From positions 55,071 through 119,070 of the forward strand of contig JAQZDA010000005.1 of the NCBI GenBank assembly GCA_028751075.1: 64,000 nt of DNA, written 5' to 3'. The DNA comes from Euryarchaeota archaeon Ods02. GTDB taxonomy: Archaea > Halobacteriota > Halobacteria > Halobacteriales > Halorutilaceae. Numbering within the stretch: position 1 is the stretch's first letter; each line of letters opens with the position of its first letter. This document shows, in pieces, positions 56,026-63,954 of this stretch. Below the pieces are notes generated by a model. The model had not been told where the DNA came from, made no database searches, and saw only the letters and a list, made by a program, of their open reading frames with translations. The position numbers and the translations under genes were made by a program.

Positions 56026-57333
56026 CTACTTCTTTCCGGCGACCTCCTCAAGCTCCTCCAGATACACCCCCATGAACTCCTCCGCCGCCTCGCGGTCGAG
56101 ATGGCCGATGGTGTGCCGTAGCGAGAGATACAGGCTGCCATCGCAGCTGACTGCGCCGACACCGACGGCGGTGGGACCCCAGCACGGTGGACTGAAATAG
56201 AGCGTCTCGGGAGCGTCGCCGGAGAAAGCAGGTGGCTCCGGCGTACGGCCGAGGTTCGACAGAACCGCCGTGTCCATCAGGCCTTCGCCGGGGCCGCGGA
56301 GGAACTCCGTGAGGCGGCCGCGCAACGCCACCGGCGTCTCACCGGGGATGAGGTTCATGCTCTCCAGCAACGCCACCGGGGTATCGGACTCCTTTATCTC
56401 ACGGGTCTGTCCAGCAACCGCCTCTACCGTCTCCCCGGGTGTCTGACGGTGTCGTGGTCTCGTCGAGACGCGGTCGAACAGGGCGTAGTTCCCGACTACG
56501 TCGTAGAACCACTCCTCTGACCGGAGGTTCACCGGCATCATCAAGCTGACCTTGCCGGTGGCTTCACCGTGCTCGTGGTTCCAACGTTCGATTCCACGGT
56601 GGAGCGCCGCCAGCAGTAGGTCGTTGACGCTGACGCCGTCCGGCCGTCCTTCGAGAAGCCACCCCGGGTCGTCGACCTGATGGTGGACGAAACCCCAGCG
56701 GGCGTCGTCCAGACGGCTATCTCCGGCGACCCTGTCCGGTCGGTCGACGGCGTTGCCGAGGTGTTCGACGGCGTTCCCCAGCTGACGCACGCGGTCACGT
56801 AGTCCGTCGGGTCTGGCGTCGTCGACCGCCCGACGGTACTCCTCGAACTCCACGGCTTCGGGTTCCAGCTCCTCGCCGCGGTAAGCAGCCGCGATGGAAC
56901 GCATCAGACGGAGCGCGCCGACGCCGTCGCAGGGCACGTGACACGTCGACAGCAGCACGTGGTCGGCTTCGGGGGCGCGCAGATGGAGGACGCGGTACGG
57001 TAGGTCCTCCGTCACCTCGAACCCTCGGTCGTAGAACTCAGTACGGTGCTCCGCCGCCTCCTCCGGCGTGTCGGCCTCCACGACATCTACCGGTGGTTCC
57101 TCGACCTCGGGGGGCATCACCCAGGTGAGCTCGGTGTCAAGGTCGGCGTGTCGCTCTAGCCTGGCACGCGCCATCGGGTGATGGTCGCCAGCTGCGACGG
57201 CGGCGTCTTCGAGCCGGTCGAGGGAGACGCTGTCGCTGGCCTCCACCTCTATCTGCACGTTCCACTGCTGGGTCCAGTCCTCGAGGTGGTAGACCGCTTC
57301 CTCTATCGGCGTCAGAGGCGTCTCGACTGTCAT
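56026..57333 (-). CDS. Condensation-domain/WES-like acyltransferase
   Basis: 435 residues. CoA-dependent acyltransferase superfamily: active-site variant CHVPCDGVGALRLM (HxxxDG) near residue 130, VSVNDLLLAALHRGIERW near 240, SLMMPVNLRS near 265, and YGNYALFDRV-like FYDVVGNYALFDRV near 280, then SNLGRTPEP near 365. Closest in pattern to PapA5/wax-ester-synthase and NRPS condensation domains. No carrier-protein or adenylation domain nearby. May esterify or amidate a lipid; substrate unknown. Convergent with cdc48. Confidence 0.75.
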   Translation of the reverse strand: MTVETPLTPIEEAVYHLEDWTQQWNVQIEVEASDSVSLDRLEDAAVAAGDHHPMARARLERHADLDTELTWVMPPEVEEPPVDVVEADTPEEAAEHRTEFYDRGFEVTEDLPYRVLHLRAPEADHVLLSTCHVPCDGVGALRLMRSIAAAYRGEELEPEAVEFEEYRRAVDDARPDGLRDRVRQLGNAVEHLGNAVDRPDRVAGDSRLDDARWGFVHHQVDDPGWLLEGRPDGVSVNDLLLAALHRGIERWNHEHGEATGKVSLMMPVNLRSEEWFYDVVGNYALFDRVSTRPRHRQTPGETVEAVAGQTREIKESDTPVALLESMNLIPGETPVALRGRLTEFLRGPGEGLMDTAVLSNLGRTPEPPAFSGDAPETLYFSPPCWGPTAVGVGAVSCDGSLYLSLRHTIGHLDREAAEEFMGVYLEELEEVAGKK

Positions 57334-57404
57334 CGTCTTCTATAGAAGGGTGAGCCGCCGGTGGCGTAAAACGCTTCAGCCGCCGATGACTGGCACCCCT
57401 CCAC

Positions 57405-58190
57405 TCAGTCCAGGAGGTCGGCGAAACCCTCCCTGTAGGATGGATATTCCGGCCGCCAGCCCGTGCTCCGCAGCCGCTCGTTCCGGCAGCGGCGGTTCGA
57501 CCGCGCGGGTTCGTCGACAAGCTCCCCGGGGTCGCGGCCGGTGTACTCCGCCAGCCACCGCGAGAGCTCGTGCCGGTGGACGGGTTCGTCGTCGACGGCG
57601 ACGTAGAGGCTGTGCCCGCCCTCCAGCGCGGCGGTGGCGGCGGTGGCGGCGTCCCCCCTCCGGAGGAGGTTGAGGTAGCCGCCGGGGACGCGGCTGCCGT
57701 CGAGGTACCTGTCCGCGCTCAGGCGGTCGGGGCCGTACAGGCCGGCGAACCTGACGACCGAGCCGCCAGCGTCGAGGGCGACCGCCTCCGCCTCCACCAT
57801 CACCTCACGCGCCGGCGTATCGGGTTCGAGCGGCGTCTCCTCGTCGACGCTGCTGCCGTCGTTAGTGTCGTACACCCCGGTGCTGGAGCTGTAGAGGTAC
57901 TCCACGGTGTCGGGGAGCGCGTTGAGGGTGTTCCGCTGGCCTTCGACGTAGGCTCGGCGGTAGGCGTCGGCGTCGCCGCGGCTGCCGCTGCTGACGAGGT
58001 AGTAGCAGCGGTCGACGTCGTCCGGCAGGTCGAGCGGGGGTTCGGTGACGTCGACTTCGAGGCTGTCGACGCCGTCGACGTCGACGCCGGTCCGCGACAC
58101 CGCGGTGACGGTCTCGCCGCGGCTCCGCAGCCTGCGGGCGAGCTCTCCGCCGACGTATCCGCAGCCGACTATCAGGTGATGCACGTGCAT
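57405..58190 (-). CDS. NAD(P)-dependent epimerase/dehydratase-like SDR
   Basis: 261 residues. Extended/atypical SDR with the NAD motif HLIVGCGYVGGELARRLRSRG at the N-terminus and STGVYDTND near 107, the Tyr being in place; the Lys of YxxxK is not obvious. Resembles YeeZ-type proteins. ATG 58190 is used; a GTG two codons in (58184) lies exactly 27 nt from the box GGTTAAGTA (58207-58215) and may be the true start. Substrate unknown. Confidence 0.78.
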   Translation of the reverse strand: MHVHHLIVGCGYVGGELARRLRSRGETVTAVSRTGVDVDGVDSLEVDVTEPPLDLPDDVDRCYYLVSSGSRGDADAYRRAYVEGQRNTLNALPDTVEYLYSSSTGVYDTNDGSSVDEETPLEPDTPAREVMVEAEAVALDAGGSVVRFAGLYGPDRLSADRYLDGSRVPGGYLNLLRRGDAATAATAALEGGHSLYVAVDDEPVHRHELSRWLAEYTGRDPGELVDEPARSNRRCRNERLRSTGWRPEYPSYREGFADLLD

Positions 58191-58327
58191 CCGGATGCGG
58201 TCGAGCTACTTAACCCCCGTCCTGCATCGACCCGGCAGCCCACGCCGGTCTATCGGTCCTTCGCTCCGGTAGTCATTCCGCGCCGCCGTGCAGACGACCT
58301 GCAGCGACCCCGCAGCCCGCAGCGGGT

Positions 58328-59272
58328 CTACCGGTTCCTGCTGACGGGGAACGCCACCCTGTCGGGGTTCTCGTTGAACTCCTCGAGCACGGCGTCGTAC
58401 AGCTCGTTCTTCGTCCTCTGCCCGTGACGGGGGTGTACGAGGTACCTGAGACGTAGCTCGACCCACGAATCCCTGGCGCGGACGTTGACCGACGGCCGCT
58501 CCCTCACCTCTATCTCGACCGCGGACTCCTCGACTATGCCGCGGTACCTCTCTATGCGTTCCTCCATCTCGTCACCCAATAGGTCGTCGGCAATCCGCTG
58601 CATCGTCTCGGCCGCGTACTCGACGTCGGACTCGTACGCCACCTGTACCTCTATCTCGTTCCAGACGAACGGGAAGTCCTCCCAGGTGAAGTTGAAGACG
58701 TGTGACGACAGCACCGCGCTGTTGGGCACCGTTATCATCCGGCCGGAGGGCTGATGCGACTTCACGAGCTCGCCGTCTATCTCCCAAAGCTTCGTGACGA
58801 AGAGGTCGACGTCGACGACGTCTCCCTTCGTGCCGTCGATGGAGACGCGGTCCCCGACCTTGAACGGCTCCTTCACTGTGATGTACATCCACGCTATCAC
58901 GCTGAACAACGGCTGCTGCAAGGCGAACGTCACCGCGAAACCTATCACGCCGAGGGAGACGAACAGGCCCAGCCATCTCTCGGTGGCGACGGCGAGAACG
59001 CCGAAACCCGCTATCAGGAACGACGCCAGCCTGACCGCCGTCACCAGTCTATCCCGCCGACGTCGGTCGACGCCGTCCAAGACGCGGGAGAGGACGATCC
59101 GGTAGCAGCCGTAGACCGCGAACACCACCGCGGCAGCCAGGAGAACCGTCACCACCGGGTCCACGAAGGAGCGGCCGCCGACGACGAGGACGTCGCCGGG
59201 TAGGCGAGGCACTGCTGCGGAGGCGAGCAGCAGCGCCATCGCGGCGGCGAGCGAGATGTACCCTGTGCGCAC
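58328..59272 (-). CDS. MscS-family mechanosensitive channel
   Basis: 314 residues from GTG 59272. Four membrane helices, with the pore helix region LGVIGFAVTFALQQPLFSVIAW near residue 110 and then the beta domain IMYITVKEPFKVGDRVSIDGTKG with a conserved GDVVDVDLFVTKLWEIDGE; a cytosolic alpha/beta vestibule follows. Releases solutes on hypo-osmotic shock. Start codon is GTG with no strong box A seen. Confidence 0.92.
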   Translation of the reverse strand: MRTGYISLAAAMALLLASAAVPRLPGDVLVVGGRSFVDPVVTVLLAAAVVFAVYGCYRIVLSRVLDGVDRRRRDRLVTAVRLASFLIAGFGVLAVATERWLGLFVSLGVIGFAVTFALQQPLFSVIAWMYITVKEPFKVGDRVSIDGTKGDVVDVDLFVTKLWEIDGELVKSHQPSGRMITVPNSAVLSSHVFNFTWEDFPFVWNEIEVQVAYESDVEYAAETMQRIADDLLGDEMEERIERYRGIVEESAVEIEVRERPSVNVRARDSWVELRLRYLVHPRHGQRTKNELYDAVLEEFNENPDRVAFPVSRNR

Positions 59273-59343
59273 GAGGCTCTAGCCGTGCACGAGACGGATA
59301 TCTCTTTCCACGGCTTCAGCGGTCCCTGGTTCCACAGGAACGA

Positions 59344-59353
59344 CCCCCCCCCC
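59344..59353. repeat. Poly-C tract (10)
   Basis: C10 between the MscS gene and the RNase H-fold gene; similar tracts at 60322-60331 and 36623-36631. Confidence 0.7.
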
Positions 59354-59354
59354 T

Positions 59355-59870
59355 TTAGCCGTAGGACCCGAGGTCTACCTCTATCTCGCGGGTCTCCATC
59401 GACTCCGGGTCACGTATCATCAGGGGTTCACCGGCCTCTATCCTGCGGTGGAGCTCCCGCAGCAGGAGTGCGTCGTCCTTCAGCATCCGTCGGACCTTGC
59501 CGTACCGTTCGTTCTGCCACTCGAGCGGAAGCTGGATGGCGTCGGGCCGTTCGCGGTCGAGGGTGGCCTGGCTGACGTTGTCGAGGCTGACGCGGGTTTC
59601 GGCGGCTTCGCTGACCCTCTCCTGCACGCCGAGGTAAGGTGAAGGCAGGTCGCCGACGACGTACTCGAGCGCCTTCCGGGCGAAGGAACCCACTCCCACG
59701 ACCAGGTCGGCGCGGGAGAGCAGGTCGTGCAGCCGTTGCCAGTCGCCTTCTTCGAAGTAGTAGACGCGGCTGCCGGCGAGCGCGGCGACGCAGGCGACGC
59801 CCATGGCCTCGACGTCGAACTCCTCGTCCTCGGCCTGTCGCTGCGTGGCGACGGAGACGTAGACGTCCAT
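59355..59870 (-). CDS. RNase H-fold protein lacking nuclease residues
   Basis: 171 residues from ATG 59870 (MDVYVSVATQRQAEDEEFDV). Overall pattern follows a DEDD/RNase H-like exonuclease family: MGVACVAAL near residue 22, LLSRADLVVGVGSFARKAL near 50, RVSLDNVSQATL near 88, ending with MLKDDALLLRELHRR near 125. But the first DxE is VSVAT and the second Asp (VVGFN..FD in relatives) is replaced, so only the last Asp remains. Probably catalytically dead, perhaps a binding protein. Box A CTTTATCG about 28 nt upstream. Confidence 0.65.
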   Translation of the reverse strand: MDVYVSVATQRQAEDEEFDVEAMGVACVAALAGSRVYYFEEGDWQRLHDLLSRADLVVGVGSFARKALEYVVGDLPSPYLGVQERVSEAAETRVSLDNVSQATLDRERPDAIQLPLEWQNERYGKVRRMLKDDALLLRELHRRIEAGEPLMIRDPESMETREIEVDLGSYG

Positions 59871-59913
59871 CGCGGACAGGTAGGTGGCGGCGGGCGATAA
59901 AGACCTACGACAA

Positions 59914-59921
59914 ACCTTAAC
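59914..59921 (+). promoter_or_regulatory. Box A of the IscA/ErpA gene
   Basis: ACCTTAAC, centred about 28 nt before ATG 59946. Confidence 0.5.
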
Positions 59922-59945
59922 ACTCTCCAAAGGCTATCCTATGGT

Positions 59946-60305
59946 ATGTCCACTGAAGTCGAGGGCGCTGACGCCGAAGGCGTGCTGTCTCTCACGGAGA
60001 CTGCGGCGGAGAAGGCGGAGGAGATAATCGAGTCGAAGGACCTCGACGGCTACGGCATCCGAGTATACGTCCAGCAGGGCGGCTGCTCGGGGTACAGCTA
60101 CGGGATGCAGTTCGACGACGACGTAGCCGACGACGACATCGTGGTGGAGGACAAGGGCGTCGAGCTCATCGTCGACGAACACAGCGCCGAGTACCTCGAA
60201 GGCAGCACCGTCGACTACGTCGAATCGCTGGAGAGCACGGGCTTCGACATCAAGAACCCGAACGCGGAGTCGACGTGCGGCTGCGGCGAGTCGTTCAAGG
60301 TATAG
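59946..60305 (+). CDS. A-type iron-sulfur carrier (IscA/ErpA/HesB)
   Basis: 119 residues. Carries [Fe-S] clusters to apoproteins. Three conserved Cys: GGCSGYSYGMQF near residue 49 and STCGCGESF near 111. N-terminal acidic extension of about 14 residues. Divergent from the degenerate nuclease gene, convergent with the FrnE-like gene across a poly-C tract. Confidence 0.95.
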   Translation: MSTEVEGADAEGVLSLTETAAEKAEEIIESKDLDGYGIRVYVQQGGCSGYSYGMQFDDDVADDDIVVEDKGVELIVDEHSAEYLEGSTVDYVESLESTGFDIKNPNAESTCGCGESFKV

Positions 60306-60321
60306 CGTAGAACACCGTCGA

Positions 60322-60331
60322 CCCCCCCCCC
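60322..60331. repeat. Poly-C tract (10)
   Basis: C10 in the 36-bp gap between two convergent stop codons. Confidence 0.7.
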
Positions 60332-60341
60332 TTCGTTCTCC

Positions 60342-60977
60342 CTAGATCCCCTCCACCAGTCTCTCCAGCTGCTCCGGAGGCACCGCACCTCGTGCAGCGT
60401 GTTCGCCGTACATGAAGGTGGGGACGCCGGTGACGCCCTCGCGGTGAGCTTCCTGGAACCGGTCGCGGACCTCGGTCCGCAGCGCGTCGTCGTCGACGGC
60501 GTCACGCACCTCGTCCGGGTCGAGCCCGACGACTTCTGCGACGTCTGCGAGCACGTCGGCGTCACTGATGTCGCGGCCCTCCAGCCACAGCGCTTCGAAG
60601 ACCGCTCTGTCGAACCTCATCCAAGCGTCCGGGTGCTCCCGCTTGACGTAGTAGGACGCCACCTGCGCGGCGAACGAGTCGACGTCGTCGGGTAGTTCGT
60701 CGATGGACAGCATCTCGCTGGCGTCGTACCGCTGCTTCAGCCGGTCGATGCTCTCCCGAACCTGGTCGAAGTAGCTTTCGTCCTTGCCGTCGTCGACGCT
60801 CCAGTCCACGCTGCCGTCGGGTCGGCGTTTCTGCATCCTGAGGTCGAAAGGCCGCCAGTCGACCTCCAGCGGGTCGTCACGGCTCTCCTGGTACTCCTCC
60901 AGCGACCTCTGCCCCAGGTAGCAGAAGGGGCAGACGTAGTCGGAGTACACCGTAATCGAGCCGTCGGTTCCTTCCAT
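60342..60977 (-). CDS. DsbA-family FrnE-like oxidoreductase
   Basis: 211 residues. Thioredoxin fold with CPFC in YSDYVCPFCYLGQRS near residue 16; the FrnE family uses this dithiol for disulfide or isomerase chemistry. Helical insert region is normal; cis-Pro loop GVTGVPTFMYGEHAARGAV near residue 180. No signal peptide, so cytosolic. Substrate unknown. Followed upstream by a cupin gene on the same strand with 57 bp between. Confidence 0.92.
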   Translation of the reverse strand: MEGTDGSITVYSDYVCPFCYLGQRSLEEYQESRDDPLEVDWRPFDLRMQKRRPDGSVDWSVDDGKDESYFDQVRESIDRLKQRYDASEMLSIDELPDDVDSFAAQVASYYVKREHPDAWMRFDRAVFEALWLEGRDISDADVLADVAEVVGLDPDEVRDAVDDDALRTEVRDRFQEAHREGVTGVPTFMYGEHAARGAVPPEQLERLVEGI

Positions 60978-61034
60978 GTACCGCTGTAGTCGGTCCGCGA
61001 GGTTAAGGCCGACGGCGGCGTGGAGGAGCCGGGT

Positions 61035-61442
61035 TCAGGCGTCGTCGTAAGCCGTGTACGTCGACGGGTTGACGTCGGTCTCGTTGGGTGCGCCGACGGC
61101 GAACACCACGCCGCCGCCTTCGCTGACGCAGCGGTGGCCGTGCCCCACCTCCGGGCCCGCGGAGAAGACCATGCCTTCCTCGATGGTTTCGACCTCGGCG
61201 TCGCCGGCTTCACCGAACTTCGCCTCGAACTCCCCCTCTACGACGAGGTAGACCTCCTCCTGCTCCATGTGTTCGTGGTGTACGATGGCTTCGCCTTCGT
61301 CGAAGTACCAGAGGTTCGCCACCATCTCCTGTAGGTCGAGCTCCATCTGGACGCGGCGGACGTCGGGTTCGATGAGCCCGTCGGTCATATCCCCCATGTC
61401 GACGCGGTCGACGTCTTCGGGGTCTACTACGCTGTAGCTCAT
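61035..61442 (-). CDS. Cupin-domain protein
   Basis: 135 residues from ATG 61442 (MSYSVVDPEDVDRVDMGD). Single cupin: metal motif HHEHMEQEEVYLVVEGE near residue 55 and second motif near AGPEVGHGHRCVSEGG. Likely binds one metal ion; small-molecule ligand unknown. Could be co-transcribed with the FrnE-like gene downstream. The longer frame to 61499 was not used. Confidence 0.88.
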   Translation of the reverse strand: MSYSVVDPEDVDRVDMGDMTDGLIEPDVRRVQMELDLQEMVANLWYFDEGEAIVHHEHMEQEEVYLVVEGEFEAKFGEAGDAEVETIEEGMVFSAGPEVGHGHRCVSEGGGVVFAVGAPNETDVNPSTYTAYDDA

Positions 61443-61520
61443 GGCATCGGAGTTCCCGCGGAAGAGGTATACAGGTTTCGCCGGAGGAGTGCGGTTCACG
61501 CGTAAGGGGTAGCTGCGCCG

Positions 61521-62354
61521 CTAATCCGCGGGGTACTGCTCCTGCATCTCCCTGACGATGTCCTCCACCAGCTGCTGCATGACGAGGCGGCGGAGCGCAA
61601 GCTCGAGGGTGTCGTCGACGACGTCTTCGCTGAGGTCGGCGTCGACGAGTCTGTCGCCGGTGACGTCGAGGGTGTCGTCGACGAGGGCGTCGCTCTCGCC
61701 TTCCTCTATCATCTCCTCGACGGCGGTGTCGACGAGGCTGGTGGCGAGGCTGGTGCTCTCGTCCTCCTCGACTATCTTCCGCGACGCGATGTTGAGGGTC
61801 TCCTCCACGAGCTCGTCGCTGTGTCCTTTCTCGATCAAGGTAGAGATGATGACGTCGCCGACGTCTTCGACGACGAGGTCGGCGCGCCGCCCCAAGAGCT
61901 TGTTCGCGACCTTCTTCACGATACGCCGCACCAACCCCATCCTGCGGACGCCCGGCAGATGGTCGAGCACTATGTCGGCGACCTCAAGCACTATCTCGTC
62001 GCTCTCCGGCCCCTGAAGCAAGCGCACGATCTCGTCGCCGACGTCCCACATGATGTCCTCGCCGTACTCGTCCTTGAGGACGTGTTCCTGGATGTCGACG
62101 GTGCCTTCCTCCACGAGCTGGGGTGCCACTCCGCTCTCTCTGATGCGGTGGTTTATGACGCCTCCGACGTCCTCGACGAGGGGTTCCGACAGGTCTTCGT
62201 CACGGGTCTTCCGTGAGACTAGCTCCGTGGTGCCGATGACTAGTTCGTCGGCGTGGTCTCCCTGTAGCTGTCCGCTTATCTCTTCCTTCAGCGCTCTCGC
62301 TACCTCCTCGACCTCGTCCTCCGAGAACTGGATGGTGTAGCCGGATGTCGACAT
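61521..62354 (-). CDS. 21-residue helical-repeat protein with cationic core (short paralog)
   Basis: 277 residues from ATG 62354. Made of about 21-residue units with the pattern DELVxxTLxVxxRLVExGxS (for example DALVDDTLDVTGDRLVDADL), a helical repeat. In the middle (about residues 105-170) lies a strongly basic amphipathic part with GVRRMGLVRRIVKKVANK, in sharp contrast to the acidic rest, after DIMWDVGDEIV. No membrane segment or signal is clear, no known family. 84 residues (four units) shorter than its neighbour. The core is 100% identical in DNA to the neighbour's over 123 bp. Ends before the cupin gene, likely leaderless or short-leadered. Confidence 0.75.
   Translation of the reverse strand: MSTSGYTIQFSEDEVEEVARALKEEISGQLQGDHADELVIGTTELVSRKTRDEDLSEPLVEDVGGVINHRIRESGVAPQLVEEGTVDIQEHVLKDEYGEDIMWDVGDEIVRLLQGPESDEIVLEVADIVLDHLPGVRRMGLVRRIVKKVANKLLGRRADLVVEDVGDVIISTLIEKGHSDELVEETLNIASRKIVEEDESTSLATSLVDTAVEEMIEEGESDALVDDTLDVTGDRLVDADLSEDVVDDTLELALRRLVMQQLVEDIVREMQEQYPAD
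61854..61976 (-). repeat. 123-bp identical repeat, copy 1
   Basis: Base-for-base identical to 62958-63080. Encodes the basic core (GVRRMGLVRRIVKKVANKLL) of both paralogs, including wobble positions, while flanking codons differ. Confidence 0.9.
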
Positions 62355-62498
62355 ACCTAGAGGAAAGAACGTTGGTATTTATCGTTAACGCCGGTGTCAA
62401 CTGGTTCACCTCCACCTGTACCCCGGTTTCAGATTCCTTCCCCCTCGTCCCCCTCCCTTCGAATTCGTCTGGCTCGGACCCGGGTTAGACGCGGCCTT

Positions 62499-63584
62499 CT
62501 ACTGGACGGGGTACTCGTCCGCCACGCCTTCGGCGACGGCTTCCACGAGCTCCTCCGCTATCATCCGTTGCACCGCGAGCTCCAGGGTCTCGTCGACGAG
62601 CTCCTCGCTTACGCCGTGTTCGACGAGGCGTTCACCGGTGACGTCGAGGGTCTCGCCGACGAGTGCTTCGGCCTCTCCCTCCTTCACCAGCCGCTGGCTC
62701 GCCGTCAGGACTAGCTCCTCCACCACCGCCTGCGAGAGACCGGAGTCGACGATGACGTCTCCACCCGTCTCCAGGCTCTCCTCCACGAGGTTGTCGGCTT
62801 CTCCGGCGGCGACGAGGTCTTCGACTCCTGTGTCGACGAGGCTGGTGGCGAGGCTCTCGCTCTCACCCTCCTCCACCATCTTGTCCGCGGATATCGTGAG
62901 CACCTCCTCCACCAGCTCCTCGCTGTGGCCGCCTTCGATTATCTTCTCGATTATCAGGTCGCCGACGTCTTCGACGACGAGGTCGGCGCGCCGCCCCAAG
63001 AGCTTGTTCGCGACCTTCTTCACGATACGCCGCACCAACCCCATCCTGCGGACGCCCGGCAGATGGTCGAGCACTATGTCCGCTACGTCTAACACGATCT
63101 CGTCGCTCTTCGGTCCCTGGAGCATCCGGACTATCTCGTCGCCGACGTCCCACATGATGTCCTCGGCGTACTCGTCCTTCACCACGTGAATCTTGATGTC
63201 GTCTACGCCGTCGCGGAGTAGTTCGTCTGCGGCTCCGCTCTCCCTCAAGACGTCGTTGATGGCTTCGTTCACGGCTTCGACGAGGTCTTCGTTGACTCCT
63301 CCTTCGTCGGTGACCTCGACGAGGGCGGTGACTCCTTCTTCGACGAGGTCGTCGGCGAGGTCGGCGTCTTCGACTCTGGCGAGCACGACTTCGACGGTGT
63401 CGTCTACGAGCTCGTCGGCGGCTCCCTCGGACTGCGCCTTACGCGACACGAGGTCGGCTGTGGCGACGACGAGCTCGTCGGAGTGTTCGTCGTCGAGCTG
63501 GCCGGACACCTCCCTCCGGAGGTGTTCCGCGACCTCGTCCATCTCCTCCTCGGTGAACCCTATCTCGTAGCTGGATGCAGACAT
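62499..63584 (-). CDS. 21-residue helical-repeat protein with cationic core (long paralog)
   Basis: 361 residues from ATG 63584. Same design as the neighbour: units such as DELVDDTVEVVLARVEDADLA, EALVGETLDVTGERLVEHGVS and QAVVEELVLTASQRLVKEGEA repeat every 21 residues on both sides of the basic core (residues about 170-210). The N-terminal half has four extra units. N-terminus MSASSYEIGFTEEEMDEVAE is close to that of the short paralog (MSTSGYTIQFSEDEVEEVAR). No recognised domain. 144 bp separate it from the short paralog on the same strand. Confidence 0.75.
   Translation of the reverse strand: MSASSYEIGFTEEEMDEVAEHLRREVSGQLDDEHSDELVVATADLVSRKAQSEGAADELVDDTVEVVLARVEDADLADDLVEEGVTALVEVTDEGGVNEDLVEAVNEAINDVLRESGAADELLRDGVDDIKIHVVKDEYAEDIMWDVGDEIVRMLQGPKSDEIVLDVADIVLDHLPGVRRMGLVRRIVKKVANKLLGRRADLVVEDVGDLIIEKIIEGGHSEELVEEVLTISADKMVEEGESESLATSLVDTGVEDLVAAGEADNLVEESLETGGDVIVDSGLSQAVVEELVLTASQRLVKEGEAEALVGETLDVTGERLVEHGVSEELVDETLELAVQRMIAEELVEAVAEGVADEYPVQ
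62958..63080 (-). repeat. 123-bp identical repeat, copy 2
   Basis: Identical to 61854-61976; suggests recent gene conversion or duplication within the pair. Confidence 0.9.
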
Positions 63585-63711
63585 AGATGCACGGTATCAG
63601 TGGATACGTATAAGTCTTGTCCGACTGATGGAGGTGTCGGGTTCGGCTGCCTGAGTCGAACGTAGTAGACCGGTTCAGGAGGTTCTTCCTCGAACCAGGT
63701 GACTGCCGGTT

Positions 63712-63954
63712 TCAGAACAGGCCGAGGAAACCGGATCCATCGGAGTCTTGCTCCGTGGTCGTGGTGTCGACCACTACCCAGCCCCCGGCTTCCGGTATAC
63801 CGGTTTCGACACCTCTCTCTATCTCCACCGTCTTCCTGTCGAGGGGTTCGCCGACTCGGTAGGTGACGACGTCTCCATCCCCTACTGCGTAACCTGTCAG
63901 CTCGTGCTCCTCCGCGAACCGCTTCAGGTTCTCGAACTCTGCCGCAAGAGCCAC
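63712..63954 (-). CDS. Small haloarchaeal protein, possibly longer beyond the edge
   Basis: 80 residues from GTG 63954, starting MALAAEFENLKRFAEEHELTG. The frame stays open upstream to the right edge (including NPVDKSTFPSGR), so the true start may lie outside the window. C-terminus has GGWVVVDTTTTEQDSDGSGF. No recognised family or motif; soluble. Confidence 0.5.
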   Translation of the reverse strand: MALAAEFENLKRFAEEHELTGYAVGDGDVVTYRVGEPLDRKTVEIERGVETGIPEAGGWVVVDTTTTEQDSDGSGFLGLF

